From G965267185 sp965267185 (lineage in GTDB: Bacteria > Pseudomonadota > Alphaproteobacteria > UBA6615), in contig OZ253937.1 in assembly GCA_965267185.1 (NCBI GenBank), forward strand, positions 62,001 through 126,000: 64,000 nt of DNA, read 5' to 3'. A program made the translations under genes and the position numbers. The number at the start of each line of letters is the position of its first letter. Position 1 is the first letter of the stretch. The notes below the pieces were generated by a model. It saw only the letters and a list, made by a program, of their open reading frames with translations. It made no database searches and had not been told where the DNA came from. Shown here piece by piece: positions 16,339 to 24,996 of this stretch.

Positions 16339-17001
16339 ATGCGGGTAGATCTTGGAATAGCGGCAATCGCCGTGCTTGCCGTTGGCATGGGCGCTCATGC
16401 CGAGCCGGTCAACGCGCAAAGCGCCACGCCGGCGGAGCGGCAATGGGCCATCGATTTCAATGACGACTATGAACTATGGGTCGGCACCGGGCGTGACGGT
16501 CCGGCCGTCGTCGTGTGCGTCGATTCCAACGCGGGGCCGGGGGGTGGCGATTTCGACGATGCGGTTGGCGTTGAATTCAAGCCTGCCGGCGGTGCGATCG
16601 AGAAGAACACCATCGACGCGGGAAACTGCCGCATTTATCAAGGTATGGAGCTGATTACATTGACCGGGGCCGACGATTTCCCGACCGACCCCGTGCGCGG
16701 AACGTGGTCGCTGCAAACCCAACGGAAATGGCAACTCGGTGAGCGAGGATCGTACGAGCTATGGATTGGCCGCGGCCGCAACGGACCCAGCGCCACCATT
16801 TGCGTCGATACTGAGGACCCGCAGAAGGGCTTTCGCGAGTTCGCCGCGATAGTCGAAGTCGAGTACACCCCAGTGGGCGGCGTGCCGAAGAAAGGCATCG
16901 TGGATGCGGGTAAATGCCAAGCCTATCAGGGCATGGAATCGATCCGGCTGAACTCAGCCCGTCAGGGCGTGCCTACCCGCGGCACGTGGTCAGTACCTTA
17001 G
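16339..17001 (+). CDS. secreted protein of two tandem ~85-residue repeats
   Basis: 220 residues with a signal peptide (IAAIAVLAVGMGAHA, cleavage probably near AHAEP or NAQS). The mature part is an internal duplication. Both halves share YELW(V/I)G.GR.GP, a VCVD/ICVD cysteine, a V(E)F/EY.P.GG block, DAG.C..YQGME and RGTWS. Each half has two cysteines, likely one disulfide each. GGGGAGG lies before ATG 16339. I do not recognise the family; a small periplasmic or cell-surface beta-domain is likely. It lies between the prophage end and tRNA-Thr. Confidence 0.65.
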   Translation: MRVDLGIAAIAVLAVGMGAHAEPVNAQSATPAERQWAIDFNDDYELWVGTGRDGPAVVVCVDSNAGPGGGDFDDAVGVEFKPAGGAIEKNTIDAGNCRIYQGMELITLTGADDFPTDPVRGTWSLQTQRKWQLGERGSYELWIGRGRNGPSATICVDTEDPQKGFREFAAIVEVEYTPVGGVPKKGIVDAGKCQAYQGMESIRLNSARQGVPTRGTWSVP

Positions 17002-17026
17002 GGTTCACGATTGTCGTTTTGGAAGA

Positions 17027-17101
17027 TGGTGCCGCCGGGAGGAATTGAACCTCCGGCCCCACCCTTACCAAGGGTGTGCTCTACCCCTGAGCTACGGCGG
17101 C
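17027..17101 (-). tRNA. tRNA-Thr (GGT)
   Basis: On the minus strand: acceptor GCCGCCG/CGGCGGC, D-stem GCTC/GAGC, anticodon arm CACCC-TTGGTAA-GGGTG giving anticodon GGT, T-arm GGAGG-TTCAATT-CCTCC, discriminator A and an encoded CCA (17027-17029). All stems pair. It lies 770 bases from the prophage end, but no second copy of its 3' end is visible at the other prophage boundary. Confidence 0.95.
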
Positions 17102-17206
17102 ACTTGATCGATACCGGGTTGATCTTTGCGCCTTATGCCATAGCTTTCTTCGAAGCGGCAATAGCGGCGCCATCGCGCCCGCCGCGAGACGTTGGGGGCA
17201 TACGAC

Positions 17207-17644
17207 ATGTTCGAGCGGCTTAAACAGGAACTCGCGCGGCACCGTCAGCGGCCGTTTCTCGAAGCGGCGATGGCGGCATGCGCGCTAATCGCGTCGGCCG
17301 ACGACGAGGTGAGTTTTTCCGAGCGCGCGCGCATGGACGCCGTGCTCGAAAGCCTCGCCGAGCTGCGCATCTTCGATCCCCATGTCGCGGTCGATTTGTT
17401 CAACGCGCGGATCGATGCGCTCCAGGCTGACCGGGAGGCCGGCCGGGCGGCGGCATTCGAGGCGATCCGCCGGGGCGCGACGAACGACGGCGCGGCGGAG
17501 TTGCTGGTGCGCATCTGCGTGGCGATGAGCCTCGCCGACGGCAAGTTCGTTTCCACCGAACGGGCGATGCTCGGGCTGATTTGCTCGGCTCTGAATTTAT
17601 CGCCCGAGGCAATCGACGAAGCTCAGGCTGTGCTGTTCACGTAG
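17207..17644 (+). CDS. TerB-like (tellurite-resistance family) protein
   Basis: 145 residues from ATG 17207 (an upstream start at 17192 would add five residues). All-helical with the two acidic helix pairs typical of the TerB fold: ACALIASADDEVSFSE and ICVAMSLADGKFVSTER, which in the family form a metal-binding core. Often cytoplasmic and of unclear role. Its 3' end overlaps the convergent deaminase gene by 22 bases. Confidence 0.75.
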   Translation: MFERLKQELARHRQRPFLEAAMAACALIASADDEVSFSERARMDAVLESLAELRIFDPHVAVDLFNARIDALQADREAGRAAAFEAIRRGATNDGAAELLVRICVAMSLADGKFVSTERAMLGLICSALNLSPEAIDEAQAVLFT

Positions 17645-18660
17645 GCGTCGAGACGCTGGTGCAAGGCCGCGATGTCGGTGGCGGGCAAGAACGCGGCGTC
17701 GAAGCTATTGCGGATGAGCACCACCACATCGTCTTGGCTGAGGCTAAGGGCGCGCGCCGCGTCGAGAAAATTCTCATTCATATAGCCGCCGAAATAGGCC
17801 GGGTCGTCGGAGTTGACCGTTACCTTAAGGCCGGCATCAAGCATTTTTTTGAGCGGATGCTGCGCCATATCGGAAAAGACGCCGAGCCGTACGTTTGAGA
17901 GCGGGCAAACGGTGAGCGGTATGCCGTCGGCAGCCAGGCGCTCGACCAGCGCCGGGTCTTCCATCGCCCGTACGCCGTGATCGATGCGGCGAACCCCGAG
18001 ACTATCGAGCGCGCCGGACACATTGGCCGGCGGGCCCTCTTCGCCGGCATGGGCGACGGCGATAAACCCTTCGGCGCGAGCGCGGGCGAACACCCGGGCG
18101 AATTTGTCGGGCGGGTGGCCCTGCTCGCTGGAATCGAGCCCCACGGCAGCGATCTTGTCACGGTGGGCGAGCCCCTCGTCGAGCGTACGCTCCGCCGAAG
18201 CCTCGTCGAGGTGGCGCAGGAAGCTCATGATCAGCCGGGTCGACAGGCCAAGTTGCGTTTTGGCGTCTTCGCACGCGCGGGTGAGGCCCGCCATTACGGT
18301 ACCGAAGGCGACGCCCCGGTCGGTGTGGGTCTGCGGATCGAACATGATTTCCGCGTGCACCACGTTCTGCGCGTGGGCTTTTTGCAGATAGGCCCAGGTC
18401 AGATCGTAGAAATCCTGCTCGCTCACCAGCACGTTGCAGGCGGCGTAATAGATATCGAGGAAGTCCTGCAGATTGCTGAAGCGATAGGCGGCGCGAACCG
18501 CGTCGGCGGAGGCATAACCGGTGTCGATGCCGTTGCGCTCCGCCAGCGCGAACATAAGCTCTGGCTCGAACGTACCTTCGATGTGCAGGTGCAATTCGGC
18601 CTTGGGTGCGCCGCGAATAAAGTCGTTGAGGGAAGCCACCGAAAATTCCTGGGTAAACAA
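17623..18660 (-). CDS. adenosine/adenine deaminase family protein
   Basis: 345 residues, amidohydrolase fold. Zinc ligands and catalytic residues are visible: AELHLHIEGTFEPELMF (HxH), SSEQGHPP, AHAGEEG, RIDHG and NSDDPAYFGG. The opening PKAELHLHIEGTFEPELMFA is closer to the bacterial adenine deaminase branch than to classical adenosine deaminase, so the substrate may be adenine (purine salvage to hypoxanthine). Divergent from the RidA gene with an 80-base shared promoter region. Confidence 0.85.
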   Translation of the reverse strand: MFTQEFSVASLNDFIRGAPKAELHLHIEGTFEPELMFALAERNGIDTGYASADAVRAAYRFSNLQDFLDIYYAACNVLVSEQDFYDLTWAYLQKAHAQNVVHAEIMFDPQTHTDRGVAFGTVMAGLTRACEDAKTQLGLSTRLIMSFLRHLDEASAERTLDEGLAHRDKIAAVGLDSSEQGHPPDKFARVFARARAEGFIAVAHAGEEGPPANVSGALDSLGVRRIDHGVRAMEDPALVERLAADGIPLTVCPLSNVRLGVFSDMAQHPLKKMLDAGLKVTVNSDDPAYFGGYMNENFLDAARALSLSQDDVVVLIRNSFDAAFLPATDIAALHQRLDAYVNSTA

Positions 18661-18740
18661 CGAAGCGAGACAGCGTAGGATAGTGATATTAGGTGCGCCA
18701 ACCGTTAATAGGCCAATCGTCCATAAGAATGAGGAGAGCC

Positions 18741-19127
18741 ATGCTGAAACTAACCAATCCGGATACGATTTATGCGCCGCCGAGCAACTACAGCCATATT
18801 GTAGAAGTGCCGGGCGGCTCGCGGTTGGCGTTTATTTCCGGCCAGGTGGGGATGCGGCCGGACGGTACGACCCCGGAGGACTTCGCCGCGCAAGTGGAGC
18901 AGACGCTTGAGAACTTGTCGGAGGCCTTAGCGGCCATCGATATGGAAATCTCCGATCTGGTGCGGCTGAACGCCTACATCACCGCCGAAGGCGACGTGGC
19001 GACCTTCCGCGATGTGCGCGACCGCTGGTCGGGCGGTCATGCGGCGGCGTCGACCCTGGTCGAGGTCGCAGCGTTGGCGGCGCCGGCATGGCATGTGGAG
19101 GTAGAAGCGGTCGCGGCGAAATCGTGA
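18741..19127 (+). CDS. RidA/YjgF family enamine/imine deaminase
   Basis: 128 residues from ATG 18741, which follows AGGAGAGCC; a longer frame from 18693 has no site. The fold is indicated by LAFISGQVGMRPDG, DLVRLNAYITAEGD and the C-terminal STLVEVAALAAPAWHVEVEA. Whether the arginine typical of true RidA is present at the usual place is unclear, so it may be another Rid subgroup. The proteins quench reactive enamines. It overlaps the next small gene by four bases (GTGA). Confidence 0.8.
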   Translation: MLKLTNPDTIYAPPSNYSHIVEVPGGSRLAFISGQVGMRPDGTTPEDFAAQVEQTLENLSEALAAIDMEISDLVRLNAYITAEGDVATFRDVRDRWSGGHAAASTLVEVAALAAPAWHVEVEAVAAKS

Positions 19128-19300
19128 CCGGCGACGATCCGAAACCTGCGCCGCAACGCTCGGCGAAAGGCCAGCAAAAGGCGGAGGAGAAGTTCGCCCG
19201 GCAAGCCGAGGCGCTGCGCGCCAACCTAAAGCGGCGGCATCAACAGCGGCGCGGCCAAGACGAGGCTGGGGCGCCGGAGAAAGAACCGGGCGGGGAATAG
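19124..19300 (+). CDS. small conserved charged protein
   Basis: 58 residues from GTG 19124, overlapping the RidA stop. Helical and rich in Lys, Arg, Gln and Glu (EEKFARQAEALRANLKRR). Similar short basic proteins (xRQAxALRxNLKRRK) are common next to murA/dcd in alphaproteobacteria; function unknown. Confidence 0.6.
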   Translation: MTGDDPKPAPQRSAKGQQKAEEKFARQAEALRANLKRRHQQRRGQDEAGAPEKEPGGE

Positions 19301-19337
19301 GCGAATCGCCCGCCAAGGCGCGTAGAATTGCGTTGAC

Positions 19338-19366
19338 GGGCCCTCGCCGCTACAAGGTGAGGGCCC
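19338..19366. promoter_or_regulatory. inverted repeat upstream of dcd
   Basis: GGGCCCTC (19338-19345) and GAGGGCCC (19359-19366) are perfect inverted arms 13 bases apart, 29 bases before the dcd ATG. Could be a hairpin ending the upstream operon or an operator. No T-run follows. Confidence 0.4.
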
Positions 19367-19394
19367 TGGCCGGTAAGTTTTGGAGAACGTGCCA

Positions 19395-19949
19395 ATGGCG
19401 ATCATGCCGGACAGTTGGATCCGAAAAATGTCGCAGGACAACGGCATGATCGAGCCGTTTGTCGACGATCAGAAGCGCGACGGGGTCATCTCCTACGGGC
19501 TGTCGTCCTACGGTTACGACGCGCGGGTGTCGCCCGAGTTCAAGATTTTCACTAATGTGGATTCGGCGACCGTCGACCCTAAGGATTTCAACGCCGCGAG
19601 CTTCGTCGACCGCGAGGTCGATGTCTGCATCATTCCGCCCAATTCGTTCGTTTTGGCGCGGACGGTCGAATATTTCCGCATTCCCCGCGATATTCTGGTG
19701 ATCTGTCTGGGCAAATCCACCTATGCGCGCTGCGGTATTATCGTCAATGTCACGCCCTTGGAGCCCGAGTGGGAAGGCTTTGTGACCCTCGAGTTCTCCA
19801 ACACCACGCCTTTGCCGGCGAAGATCTACGCCAATGAAGGGGCCTGTCAGTTTCTGTTCCTGAAGGGCGAGGGACCGCCCGACGTGTCGTATGCCGACAA
19901 GAAGGGCAAGTACATGCGCCAGCAAGGCATAACGATTCCTAAATTATGA
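19395..19949 (+). CDS. dcd: dCTP deaminase
   Basis: 184 residues, the usual Dcd length. Converts dCTP to dUTP, the main route to dTTP precursors in Gram-negatives, in the cytoplasm as a trimer. Recognised by the start MAIMPDSWI, LSSYGYDARV, CLGKSTYARCG (nucleotide-binding loop) and TLEFSNTTPLPAKIYA with the catalytic Glu. ATG 19395 is used rather than 19380, as it fits the family N-terminus and has GGAG 11 bases upstream. Confidence 0.95.
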   Translation: MAIMPDSWIRKMSQDNGMIEPFVDDQKRDGVISYGLSSYGYDARVSPEFKIFTNVDSATVDPKDFNAASFVDREVDVCIIPPNSFVLARTVEYFRIPRDILVICLGKSTYARCGIIVNVTPLEPEWEGFVTLEFSNTTPLPAKIYANEGACQFLFLKGEGPPDVSYADKKGKYMRQQGITIPKL

Positions 19950-20025
19950 TGCGTCACGATCGTGCCGTAATCCGGCGCTATCACCGCGCCACACCTAATT
20001 CAACCTCTGAACCGGCGGGGCCGGC

Positions 20026-21318
20026 ATGGATAAAATTCAAATTCGCGGCGGCAAGCCGCTCTCCGGCACCATTACGGTGGGCGGCTCGAAGAATGCGTCA
20101 CTGCCGGTGATGTGCGCCAGCCTGCTCACCGACGAGCCGCTGGTTTTGGGAAATGTGCCTCACCTGGCCGATATCACCACCATGGCCAACCTGCTGAACC
20201 AGCACGGGGTGCAGGTCTCGCTTGAAGGGCATGACGACAAAGACGGTCATATCGGCCGGGTCTTGTCGCTCCATGCGAAGGACATCACCAACACCACCGC
20301 GCCCTACGATCTGGTGCGTAAAATGCGCGCCTCGGTTCTGGTGCTCGGACCATTACTGGCCCGCGCCGGCGAGGCCGAAGTGTCGCTGCCCGGCGGCTGC
20401 GCCATCGGCACGCGGCCGGTCGACCTTCACTTGCACGGATTGGCGCAGCTCGGCGCTCAGGTATCGGTCGATGGCGGCTACATCCACGCCACCGCGCCGA
20501 AAGGATTGAGCGGCGCGCGGATCGTGTTTCCGAAGGTTTCGGTTGGCGCGACGGAGAATCTATTGCTCGCCGCGGTCTTGGCCGAGGGCGAGACGGTGCT
20601 GGAAAACGCCGCGCGCGAGCCCGAAATCGACGATCTGGTGACCTGCCTGGTCGCCATGGGCGCTGACATCGAAGGCACCGGCACCGCGACCTTGACCGTG
20701 CGAGGTGTCGAAAAGCTCCATGGCGCGCGCCATGCGATCATGCCCGACCGCATCGAGACCGGCACCTATGCGATGGCGGCGGCGATCACCGGCGGCACCA
20801 TCGAGCTCGCCGGCGCGCGGCTGGGCGATATCGAAGCGGCGATAGAGCGGCTGCGCCAGGCCGGCGTGACGGTCGAGCAGCGTAATGGCAGCATGTTCGT
20901 TAGCCGCGCCAATGCCGAGCTCATCGGCGTCGACGCCGAGACCGAGCCCTATCCCGGGTTCCCGACCGACCTGCAAGCGCAGTTCATTTCGCTGATGTCG
21001 GCGGCCAACGGCACCTCGGTAGTGACCGAGACGATCTTCGAGAACCGGTTCATGCACGTGCCGGAACTGCAGCGCATGGGCGCCGATATCACGCTCCATG
21101 GCGGCTCGGCGATCGTTCGCGGTGTCCCGAAACTGACCGGTGCGCCGGTCATGGCGTCTGATCTGCGGGCGAGCGCGTCGCTGGTATTGGCCGGGCTGAT
21201 CGCCGAAGGTGAAACCGTGGTACGCCGCATCTACCATCTCGACCGGGGTTACGAGCGCCTGGAAGAAAAGTTGGCCGGGGTGGGCGCGGAGATCGAACGG
21301 GTCAAAGACGTCGCCTGA
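20026..21318 (+). CDS. murA: UDP-N-acetylglucosamine 1-carboxyvinyltransferase
   Basis: 430 residues. First committed step of peptidoglycan synthesis: transfers enolpyruvyl from PEP to UDP-GlcNAc. GGSKNAS holds the substrate-binding Lys22-Asn23, GGCAIGTRPVDLHL carries the active-site cysteine that fosfomycin attacks, and the C-terminal EGETVVRRIYHLDRGYERLEEKL is standard. It starts the run of alphaproteobacterial core genes to tRNA-Phe. Confidence 0.97.
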   Translation: MDKIQIRGGKPLSGTITVGGSKNASLPVMCASLLTDEPLVLGNVPHLADITTMANLLNQHGVQVSLEGHDDKDGHIGRVLSLHAKDITNTTAPYDLVRKMRASVLVLGPLLARAGEAEVSLPGGCAIGTRPVDLHLHGLAQLGAQVSVDGGYIHATAPKGLSGARIVFPKVSVGATENLLLAAVLAEGETVLENAAREPEIDDLVTCLVAMGADIEGTGTATLTVRGVEKLHGARHAIMPDRIETGTYAMAAAITGGTIELAGARLGDIEAAIERLRQAGVTVEQRNGSMFVSRANAELIGVDAETEPYPGFPTDLQAQFISLMSAANGTSVVTETIFENRFMHVPELQRMGADITLHGGSAIVRGVPKLTGAPVMASDLRASASLVLAGLIAEGETVVRRIYHLDRGYERLEEKLAGVGAEIERVKDVA

Positions 21319-21347
21319 ACGGCGGCCCACAATTAAATAAGGGCTGG

Positions 21348-21839
21348 GTGAGGGGCCAGCTTAAGGGGATCGACAGGGCCTTGGACGGGGATTTACTGAA
21401 GCTCAAAGCGGTTGATGGGGACGATCTGCAGGTGATTGCCAGCACGCTGCAAGACGCCATCGTACCCGTTCTCGATATCGCTTACGATGCCGGCGAGCGC
21501 TGCTTTATGTTCGCGGCCAACCGGTTTCGCTGGGAGAAATCCGGCCAAAACGCTGGTAGCAGGCCGCGTTCCGAAGGCGAGCGCGTCCATTGCGGCGTTT
21601 CCTTCGCCAACGTGTCGAAAGTCCAGCGCAAGAACATAAACCGCGCCGCGCCGGGAACGTTTTTGAACCTGCTCACGATTTCGCTTGAGGACGGGGCGGA
21701 GGATACAGGACCGGCGGTTTTGCTGACCTTTTCCGGCGATGCCGCAATTCGGCTGGAAACGACGGGTCTGCTGTGCCATCTAGAGGACTTTGGTGAGCCC
21801 TGGCCGGCCCAACGGCATCCGCAACACGCTAACGATTGA
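21348..21839 (+). CDS. DUF2948 family protein
   Basis: 163 residues from GTG 21348. The family is restricted largely to alphaproteobacteria and lies after murA, as here. Seen: LKLKAVDGDDLQVIASTLQDA at the N-terminus and FLNLLTISLE...IRLETTGLLCHLEDFGEPWP at the C-terminus. Molecular function unknown. Start uncertain by a few codons. Confidence 0.85.
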   Translation: MRGQLKGIDRALDGDLLKLKAVDGDDLQVIASTLQDAIVPVLDIAYDAGERCFMFAANRFRWEKSGQNAGSRPRSEGERVHCGVSFANVSKVQRKNINRAAPGTFLNLLTISLEDGAEDTGPAVLLTFSGDAAIRLETTGLLCHLEDFGEPWPAQRHPQHAND

Positions 21840-21933
21840 GTAAATCTGCGCTGGCACGTTGCCAATGCACCTCATCGGGGCCGTGAGCCGACCCGCCAGG
21901 GCGACGCCGTAACTGGACATCCGGAGACCTGTC

Positions 21934-22608
21934 GTGAGCCAGGACGACAAGCTGATACTCGCATTGCCCAAGGGCCGTATCCTGGGTGAAGTGATGCCGA
22001 TCCTGCGCCGCGCCGGGATCGAGCCCGAGCCCGCGTTCGACGATCCCAAGTCGCGCGCGCTGCGCTTTACCACCAATGAGTCTCGTCTCGATCTCATCCG
22101 GGTGCGCTCGTTCGACGTGGCGACCTTCGTCGCCTTCGGTGCCGCCCATTTCGGCATTGCCGGCAACGACGTGGTGATGGAATTCGACTATCCCGAACTC
22201 TACGCGCCGCTCGACCTCGATGCCGGCAAGTGCCGCCTGGTGGTTGCGGCGCCGGAATCGCTGATTGCCGTCGAGAACCCGGCCGAGTGGAGCCATGTGC
22301 GCGTCGCCACCAAGTACCCCAATCTCACGCGGCGCCACTTCGCCCAGCGTGGCGTGCAGGCCGAGTGCATCAAGCTCAACGGCGCCATCGAACTGGCGCC
22401 CCAGTTGGGATTGTGCCGGCGCATCGTCGATCTGGTGTCGACCGGCGCCACCCTGAAATCGAATGGCTTGGTCGAGATCGAAACGATCACCGAGGTCAGC
22501 TCGCGCCTGGTGATCAACCGGGCGGCGCTGAAAACCCGCGCGACGGCGCTTGGCGCGTGGCTGGAGCGGTTCCAGGCGGCGGTCGAGGGCGGTCGAGATG
22601 CCGCTTAG
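21934..22608 (+). CDS. hisG: ATP phosphoribosyltransferase, short form
   Basis: 224 residues. First step of histidine synthesis (ATP + PRPP). LALPKGRILGE, FGIAGNDVV and the C-terminal DLVSTGATLKSNGLVEIE (PRPP loop) are intact. It is the short HisG, lacking the C-terminal regulatory domain, so it should need a HisZ partner, which is not in this window. GTG start at 21934. Overlaps hisD by 11 bases. Confidence 0.93.
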   Translation: MSQDDKLILALPKGRILGEVMPILRRAGIEPEPAFDDPKSRALRFTTNESRLDLIRVRSFDVATFVAFGAAHFGIAGNDVVMEFDYPELYAPLDLDAGKCRLVVAAPESLIAVENPAEWSHVRVATKYPNLTRRHFAQRGVQAECIKLNGAIELAPQLGLCRRIVDLVSTGATLKSNGLVEIETITEVSSRLVINRAALKTRATALGAWLERFQAAVEGGRDAA

Positions 22609-23896
22609 GCTCGACAGCCAAGCCGCCGACTTCGCCGAAACGTTTGCCGCGCTGCTGGCCGAAAAACGCGAGGCCGATGCCGATGTCGGCCAGACCGTCG
22701 CCGATATTATTGCCGCGGTGCGCGAGGGCGGCGATGCCGCGGTGCTCAAATTCACCGAACAGTTCGACCGCTCGCGCCTAACCGCGGGCGAGTTGCGCAT
22801 CCCGGCGGGCGAAATCGCCGCCGCGCGGGCCGCATGCGCCGACGATGTGCTGGCGTCATTGGTGGCCGCGCATGCGCGGATCACCGATTTCCACCGCCGC
22901 CAGATGCCCGAGGATATCGATTACGTTGACGATGCGGGGGTGCGTCTCGGCGGACGTTGGCGGCCGGTTGCCGCGGCGGGTCTCTACGTCCCCGGCGGCA
23001 CCGCGGCCTACCCTTCCTCGGTATTGATGAACGCGGTGCCGGCGCAAGTGGCCGGGGTTGAGCGCATCGTCATGGTGGTGCCGGCACCCGATGGTGTGTT
23101 GAACCCGCTGGTGCTGGCGGCAGCCGATCTGGCGGGCGTGACCGAGATTTACCGCATCGGCGGCGCGCAAGCGGTTGCTGCTTTGGCCTACGGCACCGAG
23201 ACCATCGCCCCGGTCGACAAGATCGTCGGGCCCGGCAACGCCTATGTGGCGGCGGCGAAGCGCCAGGTGTTCGGCACCGTGGGCATCGACATGATCGCCG
23301 GCCCGTCGGAAATTCTGGTGGTCGCCGACAACACCAACGACCCGGCCTGGATCGCCGCCGACTTGTTGAGCCAGGCCGAGCACGATACGGCGGCTCAGTC
23401 GATCCTGATCACCGACGACACGGGCTTTGCCGACGCGGTCGTTGCCGCGGTTGAAGGCCATCTGGCGGTGTTGCCGCGCGCCGAGATCGCCCGCGCCAGT
23501 TGGGAGCAATACGGCGCCGTGATTGTGGTGCCGGACCTCGATGCCGCCGTGCCGCTGATCGACCGTATCGCGCCGGAACATTTGGAGCTGGCCTGCGCCG
23601 ACGCCGACGCGCTTGCCGATCAGGTGCGTAACGCCGGGGCTATCTTTATCGGCGCCTACACCCCTGAGGTGATCGGCGACTATGTGGCCGGGCCCAACCA
23701 TGTGTTGCCGACCGGCCGCACCTCGCGCTTCTCCTCCGGCTTGAGCGTGCTCGATTTCCTGAAACGGTCGTCGCTGATTTCGTGCAGCGCGGAGGGCCTG
23801 CGGGCGATCGGCGGCGACGCCGTCACCCTGGCGAATGCCGAGGGGTTGCAGGCTCATGCGCTGTCGGTGACGATCCGCCAGAACGAGGACTCCTGA
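22598..23896 (+). CDS. hisD: histidinol dehydrogenase
   Basis: 432 residues. Last two oxidation steps from histidinol to histidine; zinc- and NAD-dependent. Motifs: VPGGTAAYPSSVLMNAVPA, VGPGNAYVAAAKRQVFG, MIAGPSEILVVAD, SQAEHDTAAQSILIT, APEHLELACADA and the GPNHVLPTG substrate loop. ATG 22598 matches the family start (LRLDSQAADFAETFAALLA) and overlaps hisG, so translation is probably coupled. Confidence 0.96.
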   Translation: MPLRLDSQAADFAETFAALLAEKREADADVGQTVADIIAAVREGGDAAVLKFTEQFDRSRLTAGELRIPAGEIAAARAACADDVLASLVAAHARITDFHRRQMPEDIDYVDDAGVRLGGRWRPVAAAGLYVPGGTAAYPSSVLMNAVPAQVAGVERIVMVVPAPDGVLNPLVLAAADLAGVTEIYRIGGAQAVAALAYGTETIAPVDKIVGPGNAYVAAAKRQVFGTVGIDMIAGPSEILVVADNTNDPAWIAADLLSQAEHDTAAQSILITDDTGFADAVVAAVEGHLAVLPRAEIARASWEQYGAVIVVPDLDAAVPLIDRIAPEHLELACADADALADQVRNAGAIFIGAYTPEVIGDYVAGPNHVLPTGRTSRFSSGLSVLDFLKRSSLISCSAEGLRAIGGDAVTLANAEGLQAHALSVTIRQNEDS

Positions 23897-23919
23897 ACCG
23901 GAGTCCCGGGTGAGACGCC

Positions 23920-24411
23920 GTGCCGGACACCAATCACCGCATCGTTCGCGTCACCATCGATAATCCCAGCATCGTGCGCTACCAGCCCGATGTGGAGCGG
24001 GAGATCGAGGTCGCGATCTACGATTTGGTGGAAGCCAACAGCTTTCAGCCCGATGCGGCGTTCTTCGGCGGGGAACCGCGCGGCCCCTATGACGTGACGC
24101 TACGCATCCAGGAAAGCCGTGTGGTCTTCGATATCGACAATGAAGACGGAGTGAAGATCGGCGCGGTGGTATTTTCGGTGCAGCCGTTGCGCCGGACGAT
24201 CCGCGAGTATTTTGTCGTCTGCGAGTCCTATTACGAGGCGATCCGCACCGCATCGCCGGGCCAGATCGAGGCCATCGATGTGGGCCGCCGTGCGCTTCAC
24301 AATGAAGGCTCGGATCGTCTGCGGGCTCAGTTGGCGGGCAAGGTCGAGGTCGATACGGGCACGGCGCGCCGCTTGTTTACCCTCATCTGCGCGCTGCACA
24401 TCCGGGCCTAG
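23920..24411 (+). CDS. UPF0262 family protein
   Basis: 163 residues, GTG start. Conserved alphaproteobacterial protein that follows hisD; role unknown. Visible hallmarks: VTIDNPSIVRYQPDVERERE-like opening, DVTLRIQESRVVFDI, ALHNEGSDRLRAQL and RLFTLICALHIRA at the end. Confidence 0.88.
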   Translation: MPDTNHRIVRVTIDNPSIVRYQPDVEREIEVAIYDLVEANSFQPDAAFFGGEPRGPYDVTLRIQESRVVFDIDNEDGVKIGAVVFSVQPLRRTIREYFVVCESYYEAIRTASPGQIEAIDVGRRALHNEGSDRLRAQLAGKVEVDTGTARRLFTLICALHIRA

Positions 24412-24416
24412 GCAGT

Positions 24417-24866
24417 ATGCGCGAACTCCCCGGTAGCGTTCTGTTCGCGTGTAACCGCAACACCATCCGCTCGCCGATGGCCGAGGCGATGATGAAGCAC
24501 TTGCTCGGTCACCGCGTCTACGTCGACAGCGTCGGGGTGCGCCTGTCGGCAACTGAAACCGATCCGTTCGCCGTTGCGGCGCTGGCCGAGATTGGCCTCG
24601 ATATCTCGCGCCACAAGCCGAAGTCCTTCGACGATCTGAATGACGAGGCGATCGATCTGATCGTCACCTTCACGCCGCAAGCGCAACACCGGGCTGTCGA
24701 GCTGACCCGCACGCTCGCTTGCGACATCGAGTATTGGCCGCTGCCCGACCCCAGCATCGTCGAGGGCAACCGCGATATGCGCTTGGCCGCCTACCGCGAC
24801 CTACGCGAAACCCTCCTTGAGCGCATCAGCCAGCGTTTCCCGGCCCACGACGCGGCGTTGGATTGA
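24417..24866 (+). CDS. low-molecular-weight protein-tyrosine-phosphatase family protein
   Basis: 149 residues. The P-loop CNRNTIRS (C-x5-R-S) sits at the N-terminus and the general-acid Asp in LPDPSIVEGNR. Fits the arsenate reductase / LMW phosphatase fold found between UPF0262 and infA in alphaproteobacteria. True substrate unknown; arsenate reduction is not supported by context. Starts six bases after the UPF0262 stop. Confidence 0.85.
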   Translation: MRELPGSVLFACNRNTIRSPMAEAMMKHLLGHRVYVDSVGVRLSATETDPFAVAALAEIGLDISRHKPKSFDDLNDEAIDLIVTFTPQAQHRAVELTRTLACDIEYWPLPDPSIVEGNRDMRLAAYRDLRETLLERISQRFPAHDAALD

Positions 24867-24872
24867 GGATTC

Positions 24873-24984
24873 CATGCTTCGAGACGGGCCTGACGGCCCT
24901 CCTCAGCATGAGGTCTTATGCTGTTGATGAACTACACAATTCCTCATCCTGAGGAGCGATCGCAGATCGCGTCTCGAAGGATAA
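24873..24984. repeat. dispersed palindromic intergenic repeat
   Basis: Arms CATGCTTCGAGACG...CTCAGCATGAGG (24873-24913) and CCTCATCCTGAGG...CGTCTCGAAGGAT (24942-24984) are inverted copies with different inner segments. Similar CTTCGAGACG...CCTCATCCTGAGGAG elements are scattered between genes in many alphaproteobacteria. It lies between convergent genes and may act as a hairpin terminator or be a mobile miniature element. Confidence 0.85.
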
Positions 24985-24996
24985 GGTGCCGTTCAT

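Noticed and set aside
17027..17101. tRNA-Thr as the attachment site of the prophage remnant
   Set aside because: No duplicate of the tRNA 3' end occurs near the left boundary at 6890, and the remnant ends 770 bases away at a terminator.
22856..23857. 333-residue minus-strand frame
   Set aside because: Antisense of hisD, which has all its motifs.
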